A DNA stretch of 64,000 bases from Microbacterium barkeri. GTDB lineage: Bacteria > Actinomycetota > Actinomycetes > Actinomycetales > Microbacteriaceae. A program made the position numbers and the translations under genes. The stretch lies in NCBI RefSeq assembly GCF_027921765.1, contig NZ_BSEJ01000002.1, forward strand, positions 186,001 through 250,000. Direction: 5' to 3'. The notes beneath the pieces are model-generated. The model was not told where the DNA came from. It did no database searches and saw only the letters and a list, made by a program, of their open reading frames with translations. Shown piece after piece: positions 53,829 through 62,876 of this stretch; position 1 is the stretch's first letter; the number at the start of each line of letters is the position of its first letter.

Positions 53829-56008
53829 CAGCGGACCTCGAGGCCGGCTTCGGCAAGCACGTCGCGCAGGTGCTCCGTCATCGTCTCGACGTAGGTCGCG
53901 GTGACATGCGACCCCTGACGGTAGATGAGCGCATTGCCGATGACCGCGGGGCAGCTCTGTGCAGTCGACGGCGGACAGATGACGTCGGTCATGTCGATCA
54001 TGGTCGGCGCCTGCGAATCGGCAGCACTCCGCGTCCCGGCAGGCTCCGCGGCCGACGTGCCCGGTTCGAGAACGGTTCCCCCGAGCTGCTCGACCGCGGC
54101 ACGTTGCGTGCCCACCGCGCTCAACTCGAGAGCGGGAGCAAGCGCGAACCCGCATCCCAGTACGTCGTCCGAGTGTTCAGCAACGCACTGGTACACGGCG
54201 AAAGGCGGGTGCGGGGTGTCGGCGATGACGATCACGTCGCTGCCGAGTTCTTCGATGTGGGCCAGCTTCGCCGCGAGGCCTTCCGCCATCACACGTCGGG
54301 CTTCCGCCTCCGTGCCGTTCACATGGGCGCGAGCACTCGCCATGGAGGTGAGCACGACGTCAGGCCGAAGCTCCGCCAACTCGCGATCGACGTTGTCATT
54401 CCATTCGTCGCAGGAAGGATAAGCGCCTCCGCTCTTCCGTGCAGGCGCGTCGGACAACGAGCAAGCCGACTTGGTGATCACGTCGACCCGATAGCCTTCG
54501 TCCTTCCCAATGAGATCGATGGCGGGAAGCCACTGGTTCGCTTTCGAATCGCCGACGATGGCGATCGTACGATCAGCCTCGGTGTCGCCGTACGTACAAC
54601 GCAGCACCTCTGCGGAGAACTGATCCTGCTGACAGCCGTCAGCGTATAGCCGCGGGACGTCTTCCGTCGCCTTGTTCGGTGCGGGGAGTACCCAAGCCGG
54701 CTCCACCATCAGCTCACTGCTCGCTGATTCCGTGGGCACAGGTCCCAGAACGGCCGCGCCCTGTGGCACAGCGCCCTCTGGTGCCCGCAGCGAGCCGTCC
54801 GACGATGACCACGACAATATTAGGCCCAGGACCACAGACGCCGCCCCCATGACCAGCCCGAGAGACAGGCCGTTGCGCGAACGGCCTCTCGCCCACGTCG
54901 AGAAGCGGATCGGGTTCTCAAAGAACCGCACGGACAGCCAGGCGAGCAAGACCGAAAGCGTGGCGCACGCCAGCGCGACAGCGACACTGTTGCGCTCAAA
55001 CACGTAGCCCGCGATGACGATGATCGGCCAGTGCCAGAGGTAGAGCGAATAGGAGATCCCGCCGACCCATACGAGCGGTTTCACGCAGACGATCTTTTCG
55101 ACCACCGTGCCCGCTCCGCCGAACGCGATCGCCATCGCCGTCCCCAAGACGGGGAGAAGTGTCAGGGGGCCTGGCCAGTCCGCCTCGCCCGTGACGACGA
55201 CGAGCGCGATCAGGATGAGTGCGATGCCCGCGGCGTATCCGAACCCCGCCACGACTCCCGTTACGCGAGACAGCACCGGAGCGGCAGCCGCCACGGTGGC
55301 GCCCACCGCAAGCTCCCACAGACGGGTGAGGGTCGAGAAATACGCGGTCGCATCGCCGGCGGCGATGGCGAGGAGCGCTGCGCCGAACGAGAGCGTGATG
55401 ACCATGCCGGCCGCACAGACGACCATTACACGAGTGCGAAGCCGCAGCTTGGTCGCTGCCATCCCGGCAAGGATGATCAGCAACGGCCAGATGAGGTAGT
55501 ACTGCTCCTCGACCGCGAGGGACCAGAAGTGCTGCACGGGCGAGGTGACTGCGTCCTCGGCGAGGTAGTCGACCGATCGGGCCGCGAAGACCCAATTGAC
55601 GATGTACGCCGCGGCGCCCGCGATGTCAAAACCAATCTGTTGCCAGAGGTACCGGGGGACGAACAACACGGTAGCGGCCGCCGTCGCGACCAGGGTGAGG
55701 GTGGCTGCAGGGACAAGCCGGATCATGCGTCGGGCGTAGAACCGGGTGAGAGAGATCCGGCCGCGAGACGCCCATTCCCTGATCAGGTGCGAGGTGATCA
55801 GAAATCCCGAGATCACGAAGAAGATATCGACGCCAGCAAAGCCGCCTGGCAGCCAACCGGACCGGAGATGGTAGATGAGAACGGCGACGACGGCGATCGC
55901 TCGCAGTCCCTCGATGTCGGCCCGGAACCCGCGCACACGCACGTCCTTCGAGGCGTCCTTCCGCTGTGCTATGCGGACAATGACAGTCCCCGACAAACGA
56001 TCCCCCAC
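53828..56008 (-). CDS. OafA-like acyltransferase with C-terminal SGNH domain
   Basis: A 726-residue fusion. The N-terminal acyltransferase-3 domain (about residues 25-380) has FRADIEGLRAIAVVAVLIYH, GGFAGVDIFFVISGFLIT, FYARRMIRLVPAATLTL and HFWSLAVEEQYYLIWPLLI with the catalytic-site His. After a linker comes a periplasmic SGNH/GDSL hydrolase-like domain starting RTIAIVGDSKANQWLPAIDL. Known relatives transfer acetyl to polysaccharide sugars. The start is a GTG at 56008 and may lie a few codons later. The stop falls at the tip of an IS481 fragment, but the C-terminal domain seems complete. Confidence 0.9.
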   Translation of the reverse strand: MGDRLSGTVIVRIAQRKDASKDVRVRGFRADIEGLRAIAVVAVLIYHLRSGWLPGGFAGVDIFFVISGFLITSHLIREWASRGRISLTRFYARRMIRLVPAATLTLVATAAATVLFVPRYLWQQIGFDIAGAAAYIVNWVFAARSVDYLAEDAVTSPVQHFWSLAVEEQYYLIWPLLIILAGMAATKLRLRTRVMVVCAAGMVITLSFGAALLAIAAGDATAYFSTLTRLWELAVGATVAAAAPVLSRVTGVVAGFGYAAGIALILIALVVVTGEADWPGPLTLLPVLGTAMAIAFGGAGTVVEKIVCVKPLVWVGGISYSLYLWHWPIIVIAGYVFERNSVAVALACATLSVLLAWLSVRFFENPIRFSTWARGRSRNGLSLGLVMGAASVVLGLILSWSSSDGSLRAPEGAVPQGAAVLGPVPTESASSELMVEPAWVLPAPNKATEDVPRLYADGCQQDQFSAEVLRCTYGDTEADRTIAIVGDSKANQWLPAIDLIGKDEGYRVDVITKSACSLSDAPARKSGGAYPSCDEWNDNVDRELAELRPDVVLTSMASARAHVNGTEAEARRVMAEGLAAKLAHIEELGSDVIVIADTPHPPFAVYQCVAEHSDDVLGCGFALAPALELSAVGTQRAAVEQLGGTVLEPGTSAAEPAGTRSAADSQAPTMIDMTDVICPPSTAQSCPAVIGNALIYRQGSHVTATYVETMTEHLRDVLAEAGLEVR

Positions 56009-56012
56009 AATG

Positions 56013-56072
56013 CTCTGATCAGAGATACACCCCGATCAGTCGGGGAATACCGGCTCCGATCCGGCAGGAGCC
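56013..56072. promoter_or_regulatory. Cluster of three short palindromes upstream of the OafA-like gene
   Basis: Within 60 nt lie the perfect palindrome CTCTGATCAGAG (56013-56024), the hairpin CCCCGATCAGTCGGGG (56030-56045), and GGCTCC paired with GGAGCC (about 56052-56072). They are immediately upstream of the GTG start and after the broken acyltransferase gene, so they may be an operator, a leader structure or a terminator. Confidence 0.4.
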
Positions 56073-56127
56073 TTCCATATTCTGCCTCACCTACCTGGAC
56101 GCTTCCGGGAGAGGGACGCTTGTCACC

Positions 56128-57143
56128 TCACCTCTGACCCGGGCGCGAACGGAGGACGCCGGCCTGCACCCTTGGGCGAGCCGGGCGCAGCTGCCTCTCA
56201 CACGGTTGCTCCACGAAAGTGTGCAGGGCCCAGGCAGCAACGAGGGTCAGGAAGTGTGCCATGGCGACGCTGACGACGGACGACAGCCCGAGCCGGGCTG
56301 CAACCGCGTCTGAGATCCACAGGGCAAGTCCGTGCAGGAGGTAGAAGCAGTACGACCACACCCCGAGCGTGACCAAGACAGGAGAGCGGAAAAGTCCCGT
56401 CGCCGATCTGAGGCCGGCAACGGCCAACGACAGCACGAGCAGGACGAAGGGGACCAGCGTCACGGCGTATCGACCAAGCGCTTCCGGGACGAAGGCATCC
56501 CCCACGACAGCGATCACCGCAAGCGGACCCGTCCACCACAGTGACAGCCGCCGCTTCCATCCGCGCGAGACGAGAGTGCCGAGTACGACGCCGATGATGA
56601 ACTCCGGCAAGCGAACAGGGGAAAAACCACCGTCGCCCACTGGGCGGCCTGGGCAGACAGCATCAGACCGGACGACGCGACCCCGAGCGAGAGAAGACCG
56701 CTGAAAGCTCCGAGGGCCGCGAGCCCGCGCGTCGACATTCGTCACGTCACGACCCGAATGGCAGGGAAAGCGAGGTAGAAGAACGCTTCACAGGACAGCG
56801 ACCAGAAGATCGCCTGTGCCGCGAAATCGACCGCCTTGTCCGGAACCCACGACTGCAACAGCGTGAAGGCTGCGAAGTCGGTAACCTCGAGGCCTCCGCG
56901 GAGTGCATGCCAGGTGATCACGAGAACGCAGGCGATGAAGGAGGCGGGGTAGATTCGCGCGAACCTCTTGCGGTAGTACGTCCGAGCGGTCTCACCCTCC
57001 CGATCGGTCCGCGCCATCACGAAGCCGCTCAAAAGGGAGAAGAGCGATACGCCGACCATTCCGGACGAGACCACGTCGTCGAAACGGCTGCTGCTGTGGT
57101 GCCAGAACATCAGGAACGCCGCAATGGCCCTGACACCCGTCAA
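56128..57143 (-). pseudogene. Acyltransferase family 3 gene broken by a stop and a frameshift
   Basis: The first part (57143-56742) reads MTGVRAIAAFLMFWHHSSSR and FWSLSCEAFFYLAFPAIRVV, an acyltransferase-3 protein, then TGA at 56744-56742. The frame continues for some 40 codons (STRGLAALGAFSGLLSLGVA) and then needs a +1 shift near a T/C run at about 56612-56622 to reach RLPEFIIGVVLGTLVSRGWK and the C-terminal helices (56128-56615). The N-terminus also lacks an ATG; upstream codons read V-R-L-D-S in frame after a stop, with TTG at 57143 the only start. Together these indicate a decayed gene. A sequencing error in the homopolymer could explain the frameshift but not the stop. Confidence 0.8.
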
Positions 57144-57224
57144 TGAATCCAGGCGGACTCAGTCAGACGCGACCATCAGGGAGACCCCGCGCGCCGGTTC
57201 ATCGACGCTCCTCGGCAGAGGCGC

Positions 57225-58637
57225 TCACCGCGCGCCCTGCCCGCGACGGAGCCTGCGCACGAGGTTCTGCAGCCGTCGCCGCATGCCGGCAAACGGCTTC
57301 TTCGACAGCCGGTCGTGCTTGCTCAGTTCCGGTCGCAACCGTTCCAGGTAGGTCTCGATCCTCCCGGATGCGAGCGCAGCGCGGAATGCGCCGAAGCTGA
57401 GCGCAGAGATCCGTCTGCGCTGCCGGATCAGCTTCACCCGCCGACGGGTGACGTGGGCGAGCCCCGGAGAGACCCGCTTCCTCGGCACAGACAGGCCGGC
57501 CCTGATGTCGTCGTGGAGGCGCACGGCCAGGCCATCCCGGCGATGGCGGTAGTTCCCTGCTTGCGAGGCAACGGCCGCCGCGACATCGATCTCGTCGAGC
57601 TGGATCTCTCCCTCGCGCTGTCCGGCGCGCAACAGCTCGTCGATCTGCTCGTTCCTGCTGACCAGCACGTTGTTTCCCCGCCAGTCCTTCGAGTATTGCG
57701 GGAGCCAGGCGTCCCCGAAGACAACGTCGGCGGTCTCCGCGAAGATGTCATCGCAGAAGTTGCAGCCTTCCGGCTGGAACACCGCGTGTCCCCAGCTCCC
57801 ACCGAGAAGCTTCGCGACCTCGTGCTGAAGCACGGTCGTCGGGTCGTCAGCGGAGGAGACTGCCATGTCATAACGGCTGGCAGGGCGTTCGGGGTTCTTC
57901 ACACGGAAGTCGACCGACGCGAGTTGCTCCGGCGGAACCCCGATCTGCCAGGCCAAGGACTCTGCAAAGAAGCGCGTCTTGAGATGTCCGCACACGAGGC
58001 CGACATAGTACGCGAACTGCTCAGCAAGCGCTGGATTCTGGAGGGCGAGCAGGCGCGCGGCCTTGATGAAACAGGGGATCCCGACGATCGCGTACCGCTT
58101 CCCGTTCCCCTGGATCTCTTGAACCAGTTCCGCGAGGGTCACCGCGTAGTACTTGCTCTTCCGGCGCCCGTCGGCTTCCGCAAGCGAGTGAGAGACGTTG
58201 TAGGAGAAGAGGCCGTCAGGGCCACCGTCGCCGACGTGAAGGATGCCATCCACAAGGCCTTCCTTGAGGAGCCGTCCGACGATCCAGGAGGTCAGGCCGC
58301 CCGAGCTGCTCTCGAGCAGCGCAGACTCATCGACTCGCCGCCCGGCGGCAACGAGCGAGTATCGCCCGATCCTGTGGTCGTGCGAGAGTCGACGCCCCCA
58401 GTCGGTCGGTGCATCCAGCTGGTCTTCGTCGGGCGCGTTATCCGAAAAGGGACACACCTGATCCCCCCGAGCGATGTCCGCCGGGGAAACGCCCTCAAGG
58501 TCCGCCTGACGCATGCCAATCGAGGTGAAGCGAACGACCACGCGACCGGAGGTAGCGACGCTGCACGCTCCGCAGCCGACGCACATCCCCCGTGCGACAA
58601 CGTCCTCGATAGTGTGAGTGCTCTCGGCCACCGACAT
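57225..58637 (-). CDS. FrhB/coenzyme F420 hydrogenase beta-subunit domain protein
   Basis: A 470-residue protein. It begins with a partial ferredoxin-like motif, CVGCGACSVA (residues 19-28), and VCPFSDN, then the FrhB N- and C-terminal domains: SSGGLTSWIVGRLLKEGLVD, KRYAIVGIPCFIKAARLLAL, CGHLKTRFFAESLAWQIG and EGCNFCDDIFAETADVVFGD. Proteins of this type in polysaccharide loci are found next to pyruvyl transferases and glycosyltransferases; F420 or flavin-linked redox chemistry is suggested but not shown. The C-terminal ~90 residues are Arg-rich and not part of the domain. It precedes the pyruvyl transferase gene in the gene order but is transcribed after it. Confidence 0.86.
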   Translation of the reverse strand: MSVAESTHTIEDVVARGMCVGCGACSVATSGRVVVRFTSIGMRQADLEGVSPADIARGDQVCPFSDNAPDEDQLDAPTDWGRRLSHDHRIGRYSLVAAGRRVDESALLESSSGGLTSWIVGRLLKEGLVDGILHVGDGGPDGLFSYNVSHSLAEADGRRKSKYYAVTLAELVQEIQGNGKRYAIVGIPCFIKAARLLALQNPALAEQFAYYVGLVCGHLKTRFFAESLAWQIGVPPEQLASVDFRVKNPERPASRYDMAVSSADDPTTVLQHEVAKLLGGSWGHAVFQPEGCNFCDDIFAETADVVFGDAWLPQYSKDWRGNNVLVSRNEQIDELLRAGQREGEIQLDEIDVAAAVASQAGNYRHRRDGLAVRLHDDIRAGLSVPRKRVSPGLAHVTRRRVKLIRQRRRISALSFGAFRAALASGRIETYLERLRPELSKHDRLSKKPFAGMRRRLQNLVRRLRRGQGAR

Positions 58638-58758
58638 CCCCCTCGCTTCCAGTGCGACGGCTGCTCAACAGCGCCGCCCTGATCGAGCTCTCCCGTTCCG
58701 CGTCGGGAAGCGCGAGAACCCCGTCGGACACGCTAGCACTCGTCGCCGCCTGCCTCTC

Positions 58759-59955
58759 TCAGTGATGGGCGGCCGTTGGCATCCCCTCGAAGTTGCGCTC
58801 CGCCAACTCAATGGCGCGCGGCAACCAACGCGCGATACGCGCACGGGCGTCGTCCCGCTCGGTGAGAAGCCGGGTCACGGCCGCGAGGAGGCCTCCCTCA
58901 GGAATGGCGCTTGGAGCCACCAGCAGGTCCGAGATATCGAAGAGCTCCATCAGCCCTTCCACCTTGCCCTGGGTCGCGACGACGACCGCCGGCACCCCTT
59001 GGCGCAGCGACATCACGGAGAGATGCATCCGCCCAGTGACGACGAATTCGGCGCCAGCCGCGAGTGCGCGAACCTGTGCGGGCTCTAGTTCCTCGGTTAT
59101 GAGGAGTGACCTTTCGCGCGCTTGCGGGCTGAGGCGTTCATGGATGAGCGCAAGCTGCGCGGGGTCACCCTCCGCGCGCACGACGTGCGGCAGGAGCACC
59201 GTGCCGATCCCCTGCTCATGAAGCCGTTCGATGACTGATACATAAGCGGCGGTCTGGTCGACAGAGCGCGCCACTAGTCCGCTGGCGTTGATGACCGCAT
59301 ACGGACCGCCACCTGGCACGACGGGAGCGTCACTCAGAGAAGAGGAGGTGAACACGATGTCCGCCACGTCCGTGACATTGCTCATCCCTGCGGCGCGAAG
59401 TCGTGCGCTCGATGAACCGTCACGAGCGAGGAGACGGACCCCGTGCTCTGACGCCGCCCGAAGCTCGCTTTCGGCGGCGGCATCCGGTTGTCCGTTCCAG
59501 GAGAAGCCGAGGATGCGCACGTCGAGGCCTGCTGCGGCGGCTCGCGCGGCGATCAGGGAGCGCCGAGTGGAGGCCTTCGCGTTGTAAGCGCCATCCATGA
59601 TGTCCGCGCCGACGATAGAGAGGTTCGTGGCGCTGTTCAGTACACGGGCGAGCTTGACGATGTCGAGGACAGCCTTCAGAGAGGAGCCGTAGATCAACCG
59701 GGGAAGGCTCACCACCTTCGCGTTAGCGGGAAGCGTCCGGTAGTCATCCGGATGCCGCGTGATCACGGTGAACTCTTCTCCGACGGCGGCAGCGAACGCC
59801 TCGAGCATGGCGGCATCGCCGATGTTGCCACGGCCTGGTGCCGCGAGGAGAACGTGTATCTTGCGTGCCGCGTGCCTTCGGTCGCTCCGACGGAGCAGGA
59901 GGCCGAGCAGAAACCTCATCCGCGCGAGCGAGTCCCGGCCGTCTTTAGTCACCAC
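58759..59955 (-). CDS. Polysaccharide pyruvyl transferase family protein
   Basis: A 398-residue GT-B-like protein of the PS_pyruv_trans family, which adds pyruvate ketals from PEP to EPS sugars. Signatures are LLAAPGRGNIGDAAMLEAFA near the N-terminus and VTGRMHLSVMSLRQGVPAVV toward the C-terminus, followed by KVEGLMELFDI. The start is a GTG pair at 59955/59952, overlapping the stop of the preceding glycosyltransferase by about 8-11 nt; a later ATG (59919) is possible. Pyruvyl groups give EPS negative charge. It is in an operon with the upstream GT. Confidence 0.9.
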   Translation of the reverse strand: MVTKDGRDSLARMRFLLGLLLRRSDRRHAARKIHVLLAAPGRGNIGDAAMLEAFAAAVGEEFTVITRHPDDYRTLPANAKVVSLPRLIYGSSLKAVLDIVKLARVLNSATNLSIVGADIMDGAYNAKASTRRSLIAARAAAAGLDVRILGFSWNGQPDAAAESELRAASEHGVRLLARDGSSSARLRAAGMSNVTDVADIVFTSSSLSDAPVVPGGGPYAVINASGLVARSVDQTAAYVSVIERLHEQGIGTVLLPHVVRAEGDPAQLALIHERLSPQARERSLLITEELEPAQVRALAAGAEFVVTGRMHLSVMSLRQGVPAVVVATQGKVEGLMELFDISDLLVAPSAIPEGGLLAAVTRLLTERDDARARIARWLPRAIELAERNFEGMPTAAHH

Positions 59956-61009
59956 GTGCGGAGCCTTTCATGTCTGAACTTTTGACGTCCTGGTTATCGT
60001 TTCCGCCGCCGAGCACATGCCGGTAGACGGCGAGGTGTGCTGCCCGTACCCGCTCCCAGTCCCGGGCTTCGAGGCGAGGAGGCGGCGGATCCTCTTCGCG
60101 GCGCACACGTTCCAACGCCGTGAGAAGTGCGTCCGCCTTCAGCGGAGGAGAGAACAGGTGCACCCAGTGATCGCCGACCTCTTCGCGCAACGCGCGCGTC
60201 GTCGTTGTATCGGGCACCAGGATCGGCGTATCGAGCGAGAGAGCCACGAGCGCCGCGCCGGAGCTGTGTAGTTCACGATAGGGAAGGACGGTCAGCTCCG
60301 AGGACGTGATCTCCTTGACCAAGTCGGCGTCCGGCACGAACTCGAGACGATGCGATATCCGAACGTCCTCTTCCGCCGCATCCGTGATCTGCTTGGCCAG
60401 CTCATGATCGAGCGGGCGGCCGACGATCCGCAGGGAGAGATCTTGCCGGTCGATGCCTCGGAAAAGGCGGACGAGCAAATCGACGCCCTTATACGGGCGC
60501 ACCAGCCCGAAAAACGTGATCCGTCCGGGCCTACGCTCCCCTCGAGGCAGCCGACCGAACGGCTCGCGGTAGCTCCCGTGCGGGATCAGCATCGTGGGGA
60601 GGGCGGTGTCGCGGTCGGGCTCAGGGACGAGATGGATCTCGTATTGAGTGAGCTTCTCGAATCTGCGGATCGTCCCGTTCCCCGAAAGCGTCCCCTGAGA
60701 GTCATGCGGCTCGATGTTGTGCAGCGTGCGCACGACCGGCGTACGGGTCAGCCAGAGCCGGATCAGCAGGGCCTGGGCGCGCAGCCAGAGCATTCTGGCT
60801 TTGCGGCCTCCGCCTCGTCCGACGAAAACCTCCGGCCAGTGCAGGTGGAAGATGTCGTAGCGCCCGAACAGGGCATGCCGCCAGCTGAAGAAGCAGACCT
60901 CGACGTCATCGCCCCCCACTGCCGCCATGTGCGTTGAGTATCGGGTCTCCCCCGTAGGCGCCACCATCGAATGCAACACGCGAACGCGGTCGCGTCTCTT
61001 TCGTCTCAC
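59945..61009 (-). CDS. Glycosyltransferase (GT-B fold)
   Basis: A 354-residue protein. RVRVLHSMVAPTGETRYSTH at the N-terminus, then the FHLHWPEVF acceptor loop, TLHNIEPHD, and the donor domain with ITFFGLVRPYKGVDLLVRLF and HSSGAALVALSLDTPILVPD. The LHWPE and LHNIEPH patterns recall GT-B transferases of the GumK/GT4-like group in EPS clusters. The start is a GTG at 61009 with GGAAGG upstream. Its end overlaps the pyruvyl transferase start, so the two are coupled. Confidence 0.86.
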   Translation of the reverse strand: MRRKRRDRVRVLHSMVAPTGETRYSTHMAAVGGDDVEVCFFSWRHALFGRYDIFHLHWPEVFVGRGGGRKARMLWLRAQALLIRLWLTRTPVVRTLHNIEPHDSQGTLSGNGTIRRFEKLTQYEIHLVPEPDRDTALPTMLIPHGSYREPFGRLPRGERRPGRITFFGLVRPYKGVDLLVRLFRGIDRQDLSLRIVGRPLDHELAKQITDAAEEDVRISHRLEFVPDADLVKEITSSELTVLPYRELHSSGAALVALSLDTPILVPDTTTTRALREEVGDHWVHLFSPPLKADALLTALERVRREEDPPPPRLEARDWERVRAAHLAVYRHVLGGGNDNQDVKSSDMKGSARGD

Positions 61010-61140
61010 ATCATCCTTCCGGGCTGCACAGATGTCGTCTTCCAGCCGCAGAGAGCTGCGCTCTGTTTCTCGGCCGGCCGAAGGGTCCGCGCTCGGCGGT
61101 CCAGCCTACTCGATCCGGTCCTGCTCCCTGTCCGTCCTTC

Positions 61141-62604
61141 TCAGGACCGTCCGCGTCGAAAACGCGCGGGTAGCAGCGAGACCAGTGCGCCGAGGTCGGC
61201 GCGATAACGCGGCAGCACCACCGCAGCGAGTGCCACGATCGCCAAGAAGGCCAGCACCGCGGCCACGAACGAGAGCATCACTCCACCCAGCCCGACATAG
61301 ACCAGGTGTGCCGAAAGCCCCGCCAAGCCGTAGATGAGCATCGCCCTCACCCCGTTGCCGAACATGCGCAGTGCGGGCGCTTCGGCGAGCTTCGCCACCC
61401 ACAGCAGCCCGAGCGGCCAGACGACGAGATTGCCGAGCGCATACCCCCAGGCGACCCCGTGAAGCCCGAAGAACGAGCCCACGATGACCGCACCGATGAT
61501 GATCGGGCGCGAGCAGAGCGCCCAGTAGAGCTGCGACTTGGTCCTCCCCCTGGCGAGAAACACCCAGTAGCTCGCGCTTGAAGCGGTCTGCGCCACGCCG
61601 GCAAGCGCGAGGATCTGGAAGATCGGCACGGTCGCCCCCCACCCCTCGCCCAGGATGAGCGAGATCAGCGGCTCGGCGAGAGCGGCGACGAGTGCGAAGC
61701 CCGCGACCACGGGCTGGAGGAGAATGGACTGCGCGGTGAGCAGGTATCTGTCAAAGCGGTTCTTCTCCTCCTGAAGTCGCGAGAGCACAGGAAGGGCCAC
61801 ACGCGTCGCCGGGGCGTTGATCTGATTGAGCGGGACCAGCAGGATCTGGAACGCCCGGTTGTACAACCCGAGCTCCGTGGCCCCCAAGCGCGCGCCGATG
61901 ACAACGGAGTCGATGTTCTTGCTTGCATAGGTCACGAGCTGCGCGAGCACCAGGAACCCCCCGAAGCGCAGGAAGCCACGCATGTCGTGTCCGCGTCGAT
62001 AGCGCGAAGGCGTCCAACGAGCGGCAACCGCCACGACGACGAAAGCGAAGAACGCTCCGCTGATCTGCTGCACGGCGAGCGCCCAGTACCCGACACCCAT
62101 CGATGCGGCGCCGATCGCCGCGAGGAGGCTCAACGCAGGAGCCAAGGTATCCGCCGCGGAGATCACCCCGAATTTCAGGTCACGGCTCAGCTGCGCCCGA
62201 AGCTGGGTCCCTACGCCGTTGATGACGAAGACGACCGAGATCACCTGCGTCAGGAGCGTGAGGCGTTCCTCGCCGTAGAACATCGCGATCGGCCAGGATG
62301 CCCCGAAAGCAAGCAGCGCGAGCAATACGCCGATCCCGGTGTTGATCCAGAACAGATTCGACTTCTGCTGATGGCTGAGGCTCGGAGCCTGGACAGCGGC
62401 TTGTGTCAATCCGAAGTCACGGAAGACCTCAGCGACGCCGACGATGGCCAGCACCATGGCCACCAAACCGAAGTCGCTCGGAGCGAGGAGCCTCGACAGG
62501 ATGACGACGGACAGCAACTGGACGAGGATTCGGACGGCCTGACCGCCCATCGTGAAAATCACCCCGCGAGACGCGGCTCTCCCGAGCCCGGAGCCGCCGG
62601 TCAC
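61141..62604 (-). CDS. Lipopolysaccharide/EPS flippase (Wzx, MOP family)
   Basis: A 487-residue protein with about 14 hydrophobic segments. It starts ASRGVIFTMGGQAVRILVQL and has SRLLAPSDFGLVAMVLAIVG, a typical polysaccharide_synt family N-terminus, then FRDFGLTQAAVQAPSLSHQQ and GLYNRAFQILLVPLNQINAP. It flips lipid-linked repeat units. It is the second flippase in the window, so either two polymers are made or one flippase is specialised. The start is a GTG (62604). A 271-nt gap with no gene precedes it upstream. Confidence 0.9.
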   Translation of the reverse strand: MTGGSGLGRAASRGVIFTMGGQAVRILVQLLSVVILSRLLAPSDFGLVAMVLAIVGVAEVFRDFGLTQAAVQAPSLSHQQKSNLFWINTGIGVLLALLAFGASWPIAMFYGEERLTLLTQVISVVFVINGVGTQLRAQLSRDLKFGVISAADTLAPALSLLAAIGAASMGVGYWALAVQQISGAFFAFVVVAVAARWTPSRYRRGHDMRGFLRFGGFLVLAQLVTYASKNIDSVVIGARLGATELGLYNRAFQILLVPLNQINAPATRVALPVLSRLQEEKNRFDRYLLTAQSILLQPVVAGFALVAALAEPLISLILGEGWGATVPIFQILALAGVAQTASSASYWVFLARGRTKSQLYWALCSRPIIIGAVIVGSFFGLHGVAWGYALGNLVVWPLGLLWVAKLAEAPALRMFGNGVRAMLIYGLAGLSAHLVYVGLGGVMLSFVAAVLAFLAIVALAAVVLPRYRADLGALVSLLPARFRRGRS

Positions 62605-62876
62605 CGTGCCACCTCAGCGTCCATCGGGTCCCGCTCGCCGGACGCCGTCGCGAGCGAGCCATCATAACGAAGCTCGCGATGATCGGTGTGTGCGGCCTCG
62701 AGGCGGCCATGATCTCGCCCCATATGCACTCGTGCTCCTGCCGTTGTTCGACGGTGCGTTGTCGCACTCGATCGTGCCGTCATCCCACTGTCCGAGCGAC
62801 GGGAGACCAGGTCAGCATAGGGCGACGATGAGAGTGACACCCGACAGCTTTCCCTGACACCGCCGCGTTTCGGCAC

